Positions 48,451 to 56,810 of a stretch of DNA of 64,000 nt are shown in pieces. Numbering within the stretch: position 1 is the stretch's first letter; every line of letters begins with the position of its first letter. The stretch covers positions 1-64,000 of the forward strand of contig NZ_SUMF01000014.1 in NCBI RefSeq assembly GCF_005048205.1, written 5' to 3'. This DNA comes from Chitiniphilus eburneus (GTDB lineage Bacteria; Pseudomonadota; Gammaproteobacteria; Burkholderiales; Chitinibacteraceae). Below the pieces are notes generated by a model that saw only the letters and a list, made by a program, of their open reading frames with translations, was not told the origin of the DNA and searched no databases. The translations under genes and the position numbers were made by a program.

Positions 48451-48470
48451 AAGGCGCCCGCAGGCGCCTT
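48451..48470 (-). terminator. Hairpin after hpt
   Basis: AAGGCGCC / GGCGCCTT, 8-bp stem with a 4-base loop, 36 bases after the hpt stop. The T run is short (TTG), so termination strength is uncertain. Confidence 0.55.
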
Positions 48471-48505
48471 GTTCGCTCCGAGGCCGGCTTGCCAGCCCGA
48501 TGGGA

Positions 48506-49060
48506 CTACAACCCTTTCACCGCATAGATCGCCAGCGTATTGCGCCAGTAGCCCTGGTAATCCATGCCGCAGCCAAACAGGAAGCGGTCTTCCACCTTCA
48601 AGCCGACGAAATCGGCGCTGACGCCCGGCGCCTTGCGATCGTGATCCTTGTCCACCAGCACCGCCACCAGTACCTCTTTGGCCCCCTGGCGCTTGCAGTA
48701 CTCGATCACCGCCGCCAGCGTGTGACCTTCGTCCAGGATGTCGTCGATGATGACCACGCTGCGGCCGCGCAGGTCATCGGTGGGCGCCACTTTCCAGTTC
48801 AGCGCCCCGCCACTGGTTTCCTGCCGATAGCGCGTGGCATGGAGGTAGGAGCACTCCAGCGGGAAACGCAGCCGGGGCAGCAGGTGGCCGGCGACGATCA
48901 GGCCGCCGTTCATGATCGTGTAGACGATGGGGTTGCTGCTGGCCAGCCGTGCGGTCATCGCCGCGGCCATGGCGTCGAGCGCGGCAACCACTTCGGCCTC
49001 GCCGTGCAGGCAATCGGCGTTGTCGATAATGGTGTGGGCTTCTGGCAATTCCAGCGTCAT
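48506..49060 (-). CDS. hpt: Hypoxanthine-guanine phosphoribosyltransferase
   Basis: The product is 184 residues. It salvages hypoxanthine and guanine to IMP and GMP using PRPP. The PRPP loop is VVIIDDILDEGHTLAAV, and FGCGMDYQGYWRN near the C-terminus matches the beta/gamma-proteobacterial form annotated hypoxanthine-guanine phosphoribosyltransferase. It follows apt and a purine permease on the same strand, giving a purine salvage unit. Confidence 0.93.
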   Translation of the reverse strand: MTLELPEAHTIIDNADCLHGEAEVVAALDAMAAAMTARLASSNPIVYTIMNGGLIVAGHLLPRLRFPLECSYLHATRYRQETSGGALNWKVAPTDDLRGRSVVIIDDILDEGHTLAAVIEYCKRQGAKEVLVAVLVDKDHDRKAPGVSADFVGLKVEDRFLFGCGMDYQGYWRNTLAIYAVKGL

Positions 49061-49149
49061 GCTTTTGTCCTGTTCTGGTTTACTGCAAAAACATCAGCGC
49101 CTGGCCGATATCGACGATCCAGGCATTGAAAAAACCGCCAACCGCCATA

Positions 49150-49704
49150 TCAGTGGCCGGCGAAATCGCAAATGGTATACAGCGGAATCTGTTGCTCCGC
49201 GATCAGGCGCGAGCCACCCAGTTCGGGCAGATCGACGATGGCCGCGGCCTCGACCACCGTCGCGCCCAGCCGTTGCAGCAAGCGCGCAGCGGCGATCATG
49301 GTGCCACCGGTGGCGACGAGGTCGTCCACCAGCAACACGCGATCGCCGCGCTTGCAGGCGTCGGCATGGATCTCGACCGTGGCCGAGCCATATTCCAGCT
49401 CATATTCCTCGGCCTCGGTCAGAAACGGCAGCTTGCCTTTCTTGCGAATCGGCACGAAGCCCAGGTTCAGCTCATAAGCCACCACCGCCCCGAGAATGAA
49501 CCCCCGCGCATCCACCCCGGCCACCAGATCGATCTGCATGTCCATGTAGCGGTGCACGAAGGTATCCACCAGCAGGCGGAACGTCTTCGGGTCCTGCAAC
49601 AGCGGCGTGATATCGCGAAACATCACCCCCGGCTGCGGCCAGTCCGGCACCGTGCGGATGCGTTCCTGGATGTAGTCGGCATAAAGCGGCTTGGATGTGG
49701 GCAT
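49150..49704 (-). CDS. apt: Adenine phosphoribosyltransferase
   Basis: The product is 184 residues and makes AMP from adenine and PRPP. Motifs are [32 protein letters not shown], the KKGKLP loop and the PRPP site [14 protein letters not shown]. It lies 54 bases after the purine permease and 89 bases before hpt, all on one strand. Confidence 0.96.
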   Translation of the reverse strand: MPTSKPLYADYIQERIRTVPDWPQPGVMFRDITPLLQDPKTFRLLVDTFVHRYMDMQIDLVAGVDARGFILGAVVAYELNLGFVPIRKKGKLPFLTEAEEYELEYGSATVEIHADACKRGDRVLLVDDLVATGGTMIAAARLLQRLGATVVEAAAIVDLPELGGSRLIAEQQIPLYTICDFAGH

Positions 49705-49758
49705 GCTTGTCTCAGCGCCAAAAAGGCAGGGATTGCGGGTTCATTCAGTGCCAGACGC

Positions 49759-51051
49759 TCAGTGGAAGAATGCGAACTTCACCAGCCACAGCCCGGCAAT
49801 GATGATCACCGCCGGACGCAGGTCGCTGAAGCGGCCAGCCAGCACCTTGATCACCACGAAGCTGATGAAACCGAAGGCGATGCCGTCCGCGATGGAGAAC
49901 GTGAACGGCATGGCGATGGCGGTGACCACGGCCGGTGCGGCCTCGGTCAGGTCGTCCCAGGCGATTTCGGCCAGACCACGTGCCATCAGTACCGCCACGT
50001 AGCACAGCGCCGGCGCAGTGGCATAGGCAGGAATGCTGTTGGCCAGCGGCGCGAAGAACAGCGCGGCCAGGAACAGGATGGCCACGACAGTGGCGGTCAG
50101 GCCGGTGCGGCCGCCCACGGCGGTGCCGGCGGCGGATTCGACATAGGCGGTGGTGGACGAGGTACCCAGCGCGGCACCGGCGACGATGGCCACCGAGTCG
50201 GCCATCAAAGCGCGCTTCAGGCGCGGCAGTTTGCCGTCCTTGTCCAAGAGGCCTGCGCGGTGCGAAACGCCCACCAGCGTGCCGGTGGTATCGAACAGAT
50301 CGACGAAGAAGAACACGAACACCACGCCCAGCAGCCCGACGTTGAGCGCACCGCCCAGGTCCATCTGCATGAAGGTGGGGGCCAGCGACGGCGGCGCGGA
50401 GAACACACCCTTGAATTCGGACAGGCCCAGCAGCACCGAAAGTACGGTCACGGTGAGGATGCCGATGATGATCGAGCCATGCACGCGGCGGTATTCCAGC
50501 GCCACGATCAGGAAGAAGCCGAAGATCGCCAGCAGCGTGGTCGGCGCGTGGATATCGCCCAGCGTGACCAGCGTGGCCGGGCTGCCGGTGATCACGCCTG
50601 CGCTCTTGAGCGAGATGATGCCGAGGAACAGGCCCACGCCCGCCGAGATGGCGAACTTGAGCGATTGCGGAATCGCGTTGACGATGGCCTCACGCACCTT
50701 GAACAGGCTGACTGCCAGAAAGATGATCCCCGAGAAGAACACCGCTCCCAGCGCCACCTGCCACGACACCCCCATGCCCTGCACCACGCTGAAGGTGAAG
50801 TAGGCGTTCAGCCCCATGCCCGGCGCCAGTGCCATCGGGTAATTGGCCACCAGCCCCATGATGGCGCAACCCAGTGCCGCGGCCAGACAGGTGGCAACGA
50901 ACACCGCGTTGAAGTCCATGCCGGTCAGCGACAGGATCGACGGATTGACGAAGACGATGTAGGCCATCGTCAAAAAGGTGGTGAAACCCGCGAGCACTTC
51001 GGTCCGGACATCCGTCCCGTGCTCCTTCAACTTGAAAAACGATTCCAGCAT
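49759..51051 (-). CDS. NCS2/AzgA-type purine permease
   Basis: The product is 430 residues with about 12-14 membrane helices. The N-terminus (EVLAGFTTFLTMAYIVFVNP) and the motif YPMALAPGMGLNAYFTF place it in the AzgA subfamily of nucleobase:proton symporters, such as E. coli AdeP and GhxP. Which purine it prefers cannot be told. Downstream apt and hpt point to adenine, guanine and hypoxanthine uptake for salvage. No purine riboswitch is visible in the 62 bases before it. Confidence 0.93.
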   Translation of the reverse strand: MLESFFKLKEHGTDVRTEVLAGFTTFLTMAYIVFVNPSILSLTGMDFNAVFVATCLAAALGCAIMGLVANYPMALAPGMGLNAYFTFSVVQGMGVSWQVALGAVFFSGIIFLAVSLFKVREAIVNAIPQSLKFAISAGVGLFLGIISLKSAGVITGSPATLVTLGDIHAPTTLLAIFGFFLIVALEYRRVHGSIIIGILTVTVLSVLLGLSEFKGVFSAPPSLAPTFMQMDLGGALNVGLLGVVFVFFFVDLFDTTGTLVGVSHRAGLLDKDGKLPRLKRALMADSVAIVAGAALGTSSTTAYVESAAGTAVGGRTGLTATVVAILFLAALFFAPLANSIPAYATAPALCYVAVLMARGLAEIAWDDLTEAAPAVVTAIAMPFTFSIADGIAFGFISFVVIKVLAGRFSDLRPAVIIIAGLWLVKFAFFH

Positions 51052-51113
51052 GATCGGTCCCTGATTGATTGAATGACGATTATGTAATTGAATTTATTCG
51101 ATTGTCTGGAACG

Positions 51114-51680
51114 CTAGACGCCCACCTTCAGCAACGCAAGAACGCCCAGCAGGGCGAACACGGCGGCAGCGCCGAAACGGACATAGCGCAACAGGTGCAG
51201 ACGGTCGGACATCCACTTGCCCAGCCAGATGGCCGGCGCATTGGCGATCAGCATGCCCACGGTGGTCCCCACCACCACCATCCACAGGGGCGAGTATTTC
51301 ACAGCCAATGCCACTGTGGCGACTTGGGTCTTATCCCCTATCTCGGCCAGGAAAAAGGCGATCGTGGTGGCGATGAAGGCGCCATAGGGCTTCACCTGCG
51401 CCTCCTCTTCCCCCATCTCGTCCGGAATACAGGCCCAGGCGGCGATCGCCAGGAAACCGAGCCCCACCACCCAGCGCAGCAGATCGGGGCTGAAGAAACC
51501 GGCGAGCCATTGGCCCAGCCAGCCGGCGGCGAAATGATTGAGTAGCGTGGCGACGAAGACGCCGATCAGGATCGGCCAGGGACGGCGAAAGCGCGCAGCG
51601 AGGATCAGCGAGAGCAGTTGGGTCTTGTCGCCGATTTCAGCGACAGCGACGACAGCGGCGGAGACGAGGAAGGCGTCCAT
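51114..51680 (-). CDS. mneA: TMEM165/GDT1 family manganese exporter
   Basis: The product is 188 residues with about six helices in two halves, each with the signature AEIGDKTQ (residues 14-21 and 112-119), the metal-binding motif of the UPF0016/GDT1 family. Bacterial members (MneA in Vibrio) export Mn2+. The ATG at 51680 is set by similarity and the GGAG at 51692-51695. A yybP-ykoY riboswitch precedes it, so expression should rise when Mn2+ is high, which supports the assignment. Confidence 0.93.
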   Translation of the reverse strand: MDAFLVSAAVVAVAEIGDKTQLLSLILAARFRRPWPILIGVFVATLLNHFAAGWLGQWLAGFFSPDLLRWVVGLGFLAIAAWACIPDEMGEEEAQVKPYGAFIATTIAFFLAEIGDKTQVATVALAVKYSPLWMVVVGTTVGMLIANAPAIWLGKWMSDRLHLLRYVRFGAAAVFALLGVLALLKVGV

Positions 51681-51693
51681 GCAGGGTGATACT

Positions 51694-51738
51694 CCAGGGG
51701 CGGGCGACACGAGGCCATGCGACATGGCCCACCCCTGG
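51694..51738 (-). promoter_or_regulatory. Ribosome-site-masking helix of the Mn riboswitch
   Basis: CCAGGGGTGGGC (51738-51727) can pair with GCCCGCCCCTGG (51705-51694) through 12 pairs, one of them T-G. The 3' arm runs into the GGAG of mneA, so the helix would hide the ribosome site. This suggests translational control. Confidence 0.6.
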
Positions 51739-51749
51739 GTGCATGCGGC

Positions 51750-51870
51750 ATGAACCTCAGGTCTTGTCAGGCCCGCGATGCGCGGACCGGATACGCCATG
51801 GGCTGCGGCCCAAGTATGTTGACGTACCCCCCGACACGGCCGGAACCGCGCGGGCGACTACTCCCCTGAA
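51750..51870 (-). ncRNA. yybP-ykoY manganese riboswitch
   Basis: On the minus strand the leader has the three family landmarks in order: GGGGAGTAGTCGCC (from 51866), ACGTCAACATACTTGG in the middle, and GACAAGACCTGAGG (from 51768), the last pairing back towards the first. This is the Mn2+-sensing yybP-ykoY class, known upstream of MntP, P-type ATPases and GDT1 proteins. Here it precedes a GDT1-type exporter. Confidence 0.88.
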
Positions 51871-51945
51871 GAGCAAAGCGGCAAGTGTAACGAGGCCGCT
51901 TCGCAAGAGCAATCGGGCTTTCCAGACGGTGTTTTTAGCGCCCGT

Positions 51946-52425
51946 TCAGTCGAGCTGCCCGCGAATATGCGCCATCAACCCCCGGCATCCGTCCTCGACC
52001 AGATCGAGTACGTGTTCGAAGCCCTGCGGACCGCCGTAGTAGGGATCGGGCACTTCGCGCTCATGAAAGCGGGTGGCGAAATCGAGGAACAGTTTCACCC
52101 GCTCGCGATACGGCTCCGGGCAGCGCCGTCGCAACAGCGCCAGATGGCCTTCATCCATCGCCAGAACCAGATCGAAACGCGCGAAGTCCGCCTCTACCAC
52201 CTCGCGTGCGCGCAGGCTGCACAGGTCGTAGCCACGCTTGGCGGCGTGCGACTGCGCGCGCCGGTCGGGCGCCTCGCCGACGTGGTAATCGTGCGTGCCG
52301 GCCGAATCGACTTCCACACAGTTTTCCAATCCGGCCGCCTTCACCATGTGGCGCAGGATGCCATCGGCGGTCGGGCTGCGGCAGATGTTGCCGGTACAGA
52401 CGAAGAGAACGCTGAATTTATTCAT
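51946..52425 (-). CDS. Low-molecular-weight protein-tyrosine phosphatase
   Basis: The product is 159 residues. The active-site loop CTGNICRS (Cys10 to Arg16) and the general acid aspartate in VPDPYYGGPQGFEHV identify it. Such enzymes dephosphorylate tyrosine kinases of polysaccharide export or act as free phosphatases; no wzc-type gene is adjacent. The ATG at 52425 aligns with the family; an ATG at 52458 in frame is possible. A TAGAAT -10 lies at 52472-52477, which would leave a short leader for either. Confidence 0.93.
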   Translation of the reverse strand: MNKFSVLFVCTGNICRSPTADGILRHMVKAAGLENCVEVDSAGTHDYHVGEAPDRRAQSHAAKRGYDLCSLRAREVVEADFARFDLVLAMDEGHLALLRRRCPEPYRERVKLFLDFATRFHEREVPDPYYGGPQGFEHVLDLVEDGCRGLMAHIRGQLD

Positions 52426-52719
52426 ATTATTCAACCAGATGAGCTGGAACTTGAACATAAAATCCAGCCGTATTCTACCCGCATCAGCCGGGGGATCGAT
52501 TCATGCAAATCAACCCCCCTATCTGCGTGACATGCATCGAAGCCAGGCAAGATCGGCCGCAGCCCCATCTGGCGTGATAGCGGATACAGAAACCTGCCCG
52601 GGCAAAACCTGTCTGCCACGCGGAGGTTGTAGGCCGCGATGAAGCAGGCGGCGCGTTCGCCACATCCGACCAGCACCCCATCGGTTGCCATCGCCCCGGC
52701 TAAAAAAAACGACCGTGCT
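52426..52719. other. Intergenic region before the accessory block
   Basis: Holds the TAGAAT -10 of the phosphatase gene (52472-52477, minus strand). No other gene, repeat or site is evident in this 294-base stretch. Confidence 0.5.
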
Positions 52720-53124
52720 TCAGTCCATTTGCGGGGTGCCGTAGTACACGCCAAAGGTGAAACCATCGATCCGCGCCAGGCGACCGCGCCACAGCGTGCC
52801 CGAATCGGTGGGCACCCGGCTGCCATCATTGGCGAGAAAGTAGGCATCCTTCAGATGGACGAACCCCGGTGACGGATCGGGTGTCGCGCCACGCCGCACG
52901 GTGTCCGCCAGCCAGCCTTCCAGGTTTTCACGCGGCGCACTGCTCACGCGTGGCAGCTGGGTCGCTACCAGCCTCAGGTATTCCTGGCGCGGGATCACCT
53001 TGCCGCACACCAGCGAGCCTCCGACATTGAGCGTGACGGGTAGCGAAGTCCCTTCGGTGGCCAGGGCGACCAGTTCGCGCAGCAAGGGGTCGCCGGCGCC
53101 GAATTCGTCCCACTCGGTAGACAT
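52720..53124 (-). CDS. GvpU-like gas vesicle accessory family protein
   Basis: The product is 134 residues. LPVTLNVGGSLVCGKVIP near residue 30, GFVHLKDAYFLANDGS and LWRGRLARIDGFTFG resemble the GvpU family, named from gas vesicle clusters of Bacillus but widely found without vesicle genes. No other gvp gene is in the window, so a gas vesicle role here is doubtful. It is soluble. GAGTGCAAC precedes the ATG at 53124. It is the first of a series of small stress-flavoured genes. Confidence 0.7.
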   Translation of the reverse strand: MSTEWDEFGAGDPLLRELVALATEGTSLPVTLNVGGSLVCGKVIPRQEYLRLVATQLPRVSSAPRENLEGWLADTVRRGATPDPSPGFVHLKDAYFLANDGSRVPTDSGTLWRGRLARIDGFTFGVYYGTPQMD

Positions 53125-53304
53125 GTTGCACTCCTTGAACGGTGAACACGGTAGCGGCGCCCACCACGCATTGTGCGCGGAGCGCCGCTATCCGATATAG
53201 GCGATCTGCGCCTCGCCGCATGGGCAGTCACCGCCCGTCGTACCGGCGACGCGCCGGGATTGCCCCTTCCCGGCAAGGCCGGCGCTGCGCGCTGCATAAA
53301 TGCC

Positions 53305-53646
53305 TTACTGCTGGGTACGCATCGCGCCCGGCCAGCGGCGGTCGCGCATGCCGACACGCCGCCTGGCGCGCGGAATGGCGCCGGCCGCCAACTGACGGCG
53401 CTTGTACCAGTAGATACCCTGCCCCAGCAGCGCCGTGCTCAGGCCCATGATGTTGATACAGACGAACACCGCATCGCCGATCAGCCAGCTATAGACGAGG
53501 AAACCGGCCGAGGCGCACATCTGCCCCACGAACAGCCAGCCGGACACGCCAGCGACATCGTCACTGGCCCACTGGATGTAGATCTGCCGTAACAACGTGG
53601 CCAGCAGGATCAGCGCGCTGGCAATACCGATGACCTGGATGTCCAT
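53305..53646 (-). CDS. Small membrane protein, SemiSWEET/PQ-loop-like
   Basis: The product is 113 residues with three hydrophobic helices (about 3-18, 37-55, 60-78) followed by a basic tail (KRRQLAAGAIPRARRRVGMR). The size and three-helix unit fit a SemiSWEET or PQ-loop protein, half-transporters for small sugars, but the PQ motif itself is not clear. The ATG at 53646 lies four bases after the stop of the dehydrogenase gene, so the two are co-transcribed. Nine more upstream codons are open. Confidence 0.6.
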   Translation of the reverse strand: MDIQVIGIASALILLATLLRQIYIQWASDDVAGVSGWLFVGQMCASAGFLVYSWLIGDAVFVCINIMGLSTALLGQGIYWYKRRQLAAGAIPRARRRVGMRDRRWPGAMRTQQ

Positions 53647-53650
53647 GGCA

Positions 53651-54505
53651 TCACCCGTTGATGACTTCGCCACCGTTCGGGTGCAGCACCTGCCCCGACA
53701 TGTAGCTGGAATCGTCGCATGCCAGGAACACGTAGCTGGGCGCTACTTCATCCGGCTGTCCGGGGCGCTTCATCGGCACACTGCTGCCGTGCTGGCTGGT
53801 GCGTTCTTCATCGAACGACGCCGGGATCAAGGGTGTCCAGATCGGGCCGGGCGCCACCGCATTGACGCGGATGCCATCCTCGAGCGCGGCCTGCGACAAC
53901 GAGCGGGTAAACGCGACGATGGCGCCTTTGGTCGAGGCGTAGTCCAGCAATTGCGGGCTGCCGCGATAGGCGGTGATCGAAGTAGTATTGACGATACGCC
54001 CACCATTTTTCAGGTAGGGATAAGCGGCCTGTGTCAGATAGAACATCGAGAAGATATTGGTGGCAAAGGTCTTTTCGAGCTGCTGCCGCGTGATATCGAG
54101 AATGGAATCCTGCGGATATTGCTGTGCGGCGTTGTTGACCAGGATATCCAGCCGGCCGAATGCCTCCACCGCGTGTTCCACGGCCTTGCGGCAAAACGCC
54201 TGGTCGGCAATGTCGCCCGCCAGCGCCAGGCAGCGCCGCCCCTCCGCCTCCACCAGCCGGCGCGTCTCCTGCGCGTCCTGGGTTTCGTCCAGATAGACAA
54301 TGACGACATCCGCGCCTTCCTTGGCGTAGGCCACCGCCACCGCACGGCCAATGCCGCTATCGCCGCCGGTGATGAGCGCAGTCTGGCCGCGCAGCTTGCC
54401 GGCGGCGGGGTAATCGCGCATCGCCGATTGCGGCCTGGGCGTCATCGCCGCTTCGCTGCCGGGTTGATGGTCCTGATGCTGTCGGGGCAAAGTCTGTTCA
54501 GGCAT
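53651..54505 (-). CDS. Short-chain dehydrogenase, YghA/GSP39-like
   Basis: The product is 284 residues. After a 45-residue N-terminal extension (PEQTLPRQHQDHQPGSE) comes a classical SDR: cofactor loop TGGDSGIGRAVAVAY, NNAAQQYP, catalytic Ser in TTSITAY and YASTKGA. The extended N-terminus and QQYP pattern fit the YghA / general stress protein 39 group of NAD(P)-dependent oxidoreductases; the substrate is unknown. The ATG at 54505 has AAGGAG seven bases upstream. It lies in a run of stress-type genes and precedes a small membrane protein by four bases. Confidence 0.9.
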   Translation of the reverse strand: MPEQTLPRQHQDHQPGSEAAMTPRPQSAMRDYPAAGKLRGQTALITGGDSGIGRAVAVAYAKEGADVVIVYLDETQDAQETRRLVEAEGRRCLALAGDIADQAFCRKAVEHAVEAFGRLDILVNNAAQQYPQDSILDITRQQLEKTFATNIFSMFYLTQAAYPYLKNGGRIVNTTSITAYRGSPQLLDYASTKGAIVAFTRSLSQAALEDGIRVNAVAPGPIWTPLIPASFDEERTSQHGSSVPMKRPGQPDEVAPSYVFLACDDSSYMSGQVLHPNGGEVING

Positions 54506-54681
54506 GACAACTCCTTGCAGAACCGGCGGCAGCCCAATCGGGCACACCGCTCCATGATCGAGAGGAATGGTTACGGGGCCGGCTTCAGTGCCGGGGCGGT
54601 CAGGTTTTGCGGCAACGCGCGGCGCGACTTCACGCTGCGCGTGCCGGGCCTCTTCCCGCCGTCGGCAACTCGATCCGGTGC

Positions 54682-55260
54682 TCAGAAGTTGTCGTCTTCC
54701 CAGTACGGACGGGTGCGGTAGGCCGCGTGAACCTGGTTGGCCCAGGTCGGGTCGGCCATGCTGGGCCAGTGATCCTTGTCGAAGCCATCGGCCTCCTTGA
54801 ACTGGCTCTTGTCCGCTTCCAGGATGAAGCGCTTGTTGTCGGCATCCAGCGTGAAGGCGCCCCAGGGAATGGCGAACAACTTGTCGCCGATGCCGAGAAA
54901 GCCCCCCACCGACAGCACGGCATAGGCGATGCGGCCGCGCTGCACGTCGAGCATGATGCCCTTGATGTCACCCAGCTTTTCGCCCTGGCTGTTGACCACG
55001 TCATCGCCTTCCAGCGAATCGGCCAGCATCAGGAATGGCCCCGGGCCATCGCCTTGCAGACTGTCGGTGCGGCCGACCACCCTGGCGCCCTGCTCGGCGC
55101 CCACGGCGCGAGGGGCCGGCGTGGTCAGGCCACCTTCATCGTATTCGTCGGACACCCCACCCGGCACGCCCAGCGGGCGGCTGCCGTTACGGGGCTGATT
55201 CGAGCCCGGTTGGGCGCTGGCGGCGCCGAGGATACGATCGTTGTTGGAATATTGGGTCAT
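54682..55260 (-). CDS. PRC-barrel domain protein
   Basis: The product is 192 residues. Residues 80-150 form a PRC-barrel domain (NSQGEKLGDIKGIMLDVQRG, GFLGIGDKLFAIPWGAF), with a Gly/Pro-rich N-terminal tail. PRC-barrel proteins of this sort are linked to photosynthetic reaction centres, ribosome maturation or stress; here the GSP-type neighbours suggest stress. AAAGGAGT precedes the ATG at 55260, which is used rather than the longer upstream frame. Confidence 0.85.
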   Translation of the reverse strand: MTQYSNNDRILGAASAQPGSNQPRNGSRPLGVPGGVSDEYDEGGLTTPAPRAVGAEQGARVVGRTDSLQGDGPGPFLMLADSLEGDDVVNSQGEKLGDIKGIMLDVQRGRIAYAVLSVGGFLGIGDKLFAIPWGAFTLDADNKRFILEADKSQFKEADGFDKDHWPSMADPTWANQVHAAYRTRPYWEDDNF

Positions 55261-55565
55261 GGCGAAGACTCCTTTCGACTGGATGCAATGGCGCGCGACG
55301 GCGCACTCGCCTCGCTTGCAGCAAGCCGCATGCCATGTCCGCTCCTCACTCACCTGCCATACCCTGTGCGATCGCGCACCCCAGGCGGGGTAAAACTTGC
55401 GTCCGGGGGTGTAATTCATGCAGCCCTCCTCCGCTTTCCCAGCCCGCGTGGCCGCATAGCCGGTACGCAATTTGCTCAGAAGCCATGACCCTGTTCCCAG
55501 CACCTATCATCGCCTGATGGCGGGCGTGCCAAAGGAACGCCCGACCTGCTTTACGGAGAATCGCC
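55261..55565. other. Intergenic region between divergent small genes
   Basis: This 305-base stretch lies between the PRC-barrel gene and the orphan at 55566, which are divergently transcribed. It presumably carries both promoters, but no confident -35/-10 pair or repeat was found. Confidence 0.45.
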
Positions 55566-55811
55566 ATGCAACATCCTCTCTGGCCCGACACCGCGCGCCG
55601 CTGGCAAGCCCATTCGCGCAAGGAAACCGACGTGGCCGTGGAAAAGCCGACCAATCCGGCTTCGATCAACGAAGCGATCATCGAGCAATACAACGAGGAC
55701 GAAATGACCAACCCGGAGGAGGAAGTCACCACCGGCACGGTCCCGCCGCACCTGCCCGGCCATCACGGGCAACGTGGCATCCATCGCTGGTCGCAGCCCA
55801 CGGTCCACTGA
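55566..55811 (+). CDS. Hypothetical acidic small protein
   Basis: The product is 81 residues, hydrophilic, with an acidic middle (AIIEQYNEDEMTNPEEE) and a His-rich end (HLPGHHGQRGIHRW). GGAGA lies eight bases before the ATG. I do not recognise it. It stands alone on the plus strand among minus-strand genes, and a hairpin follows its stop. Confidence 0.6.
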   Translation: MQHPLWPDTARRWQAHSRKETDVAVEKPTNPASINEAIIEQYNEDEMTNPEEEVTTGTVPPHLPGHHGQRGIHRWSQPTVH

Positions 55812-55848
55812 CCGGAAGCGTGGCCGTGCCTGTTCCGGGCCAATAAAA

Positions 55849-55877
55849 AGGGCGGTGGCCTTGCGGCACACCGCCCT
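55849..55877 (+). terminator. Hairpin after the acidic small gene
   Basis: AGGGCGGTG / CACCGCCCT, 9-bp stem with an 11-base loop, followed by CTTTG. A modest intrinsic terminator. Confidence 0.55.
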
Positions 55878-55972
55878 CTTTGCGCAGCACGACGATCCGG
55901 TTCATCGCGCCCCGCTCAACCCGTCACCGACCGGCTTCCACGCGAACCGGCCGGAACGGGCTACCTCGCGCC

Positions 55973-56101
55973 TCAAGACTTGCGATCCTGGCGGCTTTGC
56001 TGGCTGGAGCCCTGATTCTGATTACTGCCCTTGCCACCACTGCGCGGGCTTTCGGTCTTGGACTTCTGGCTCTGCTTACTGTCCTGGCGTTGATTCGGCA
56101 T
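55973..56101 (-). CDS. Small Gln/Ser/Lys-rich hydrophilic protein (42 residues)
   Basis: A 42-residue frame, MPNQRQDSKQSQKSKTESPR then a tail rich in Gln, Ser, Lys, Gly and Asn. AAGGAG lies six bases before the ATG at 56101, which argues for real translation. The composition (no hydrophobic residues) resembles hydrophilins and KGG-type stress proteins. It has no recognised domain and is below usual gene-finder size. Confidence 0.6.
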   Translation of the reverse strand: MPNQRQDSKQSQKSKTESPRSGGKGSNQNQGSSQQSRQDRKS

Positions 56102-56285
56102 CTTGTACTCCTTGTGAAGTCAAATGGATGCGATCGAACACTTCGACCACATCGGGTCATTCGCAAGATACGTGCCATCTCGGCCGGCCCGGCTGGCGGC
56201 CGGCCTCACCCTACGTTGGCGCAGCATTTCCCACAACCGATGTAAAAAATTCAGTCAATTCATTGCCTTAGCAAAACCAGGGCAT

Positions 56286-56309
56286 GAAAAAACCCGCCAG
56301 AGGCGGGTT
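56286..56309 (-). terminator. Terminator of the small exported protein gene
   Basis: AACCCGCC / GGCGGGTT, 8-bp stem with a 3-base loop, followed on the minus strand by a T run. Confidence 0.85.
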
Positions 56310-56327
56310 TCGTTTTGCTGATACCGC

Positions 56328-56573
56328 TTATTCGACGTTACGGCGCTGCTCGACGTTGGCGGTACCGCCGCCATCGGTATCGGCGGCCTTCTTGCTGACG
56401 TCGGTGGCGCCTTCCGCGGTATTGCTCGGGTCGGCGTCGGGCAGATAGTTACCGCTGTTGGCCTGGTTGTCCGGGACGGTATTGGTTTCGTCCACCGTGG
56501 CGGCCATGGTCGTCACCGAGGCGGCGAGCAACAGGCCAGCGAGCATCTTGGATGCAGTGGTTCGGGTCGTCAT
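56328..56573 (-). CDS. Small exported protein, unknown
   Basis: The product is 81 residues. The first 25 residues are a signal peptide (SKMLAGLLLAASVTTMAA), with probable cleavage before TVDETN. The mature part is short, acidic and hydrophilic, rich in Asp, Ala and Asn (SNTAEGATDVSKKAADTDGG). GGAG precedes the ATG at 56573. It is likely periplasmic. I recognise no family. Confidence 0.65.
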   Translation of the reverse strand: MTTRTTASKMLAGLLLAASVTTMAATVDETNTVPDNQANSGNYLPDADPSNTAEGATDVSKKAADTDGGGTANVEQRRNVE

Positions 56574-56810
56574 GATGTTGTCTCCAGTTGGATGTGCCAT
56601 CACGGCACGAGCGCCTGGCATGCAGCAACATGCGTGCCACCCACCGGAATGCAGTGCCGCGCGCCTGGCGCGGCGCGGTGTCTGCAAATCTTTCCATCCC
56701 CTGCGCAAAAACGACTTGCCGCCAGCCCCCGGCCCGGGAGATGTGGCTCATCGGCCCCCGGCACGAAGCCTGCTACATAGCTCGAACTGTTTCGATCCCG
56801 GGAGCCCAGC

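Noticed and set aside
48312-48505. Search for a glycine or folate riboswitch before glyA
   Set aside because: No matching conserved blocks seen; only a TAGAAT -10 and the hpt hairpin are evident.
51538-52039. Plus-strand frames across the region before mneA
   Set aside because: They lie over the yybP-ykoY riboswitch and coding sequence of the opposite strand and have no ribosome sites.
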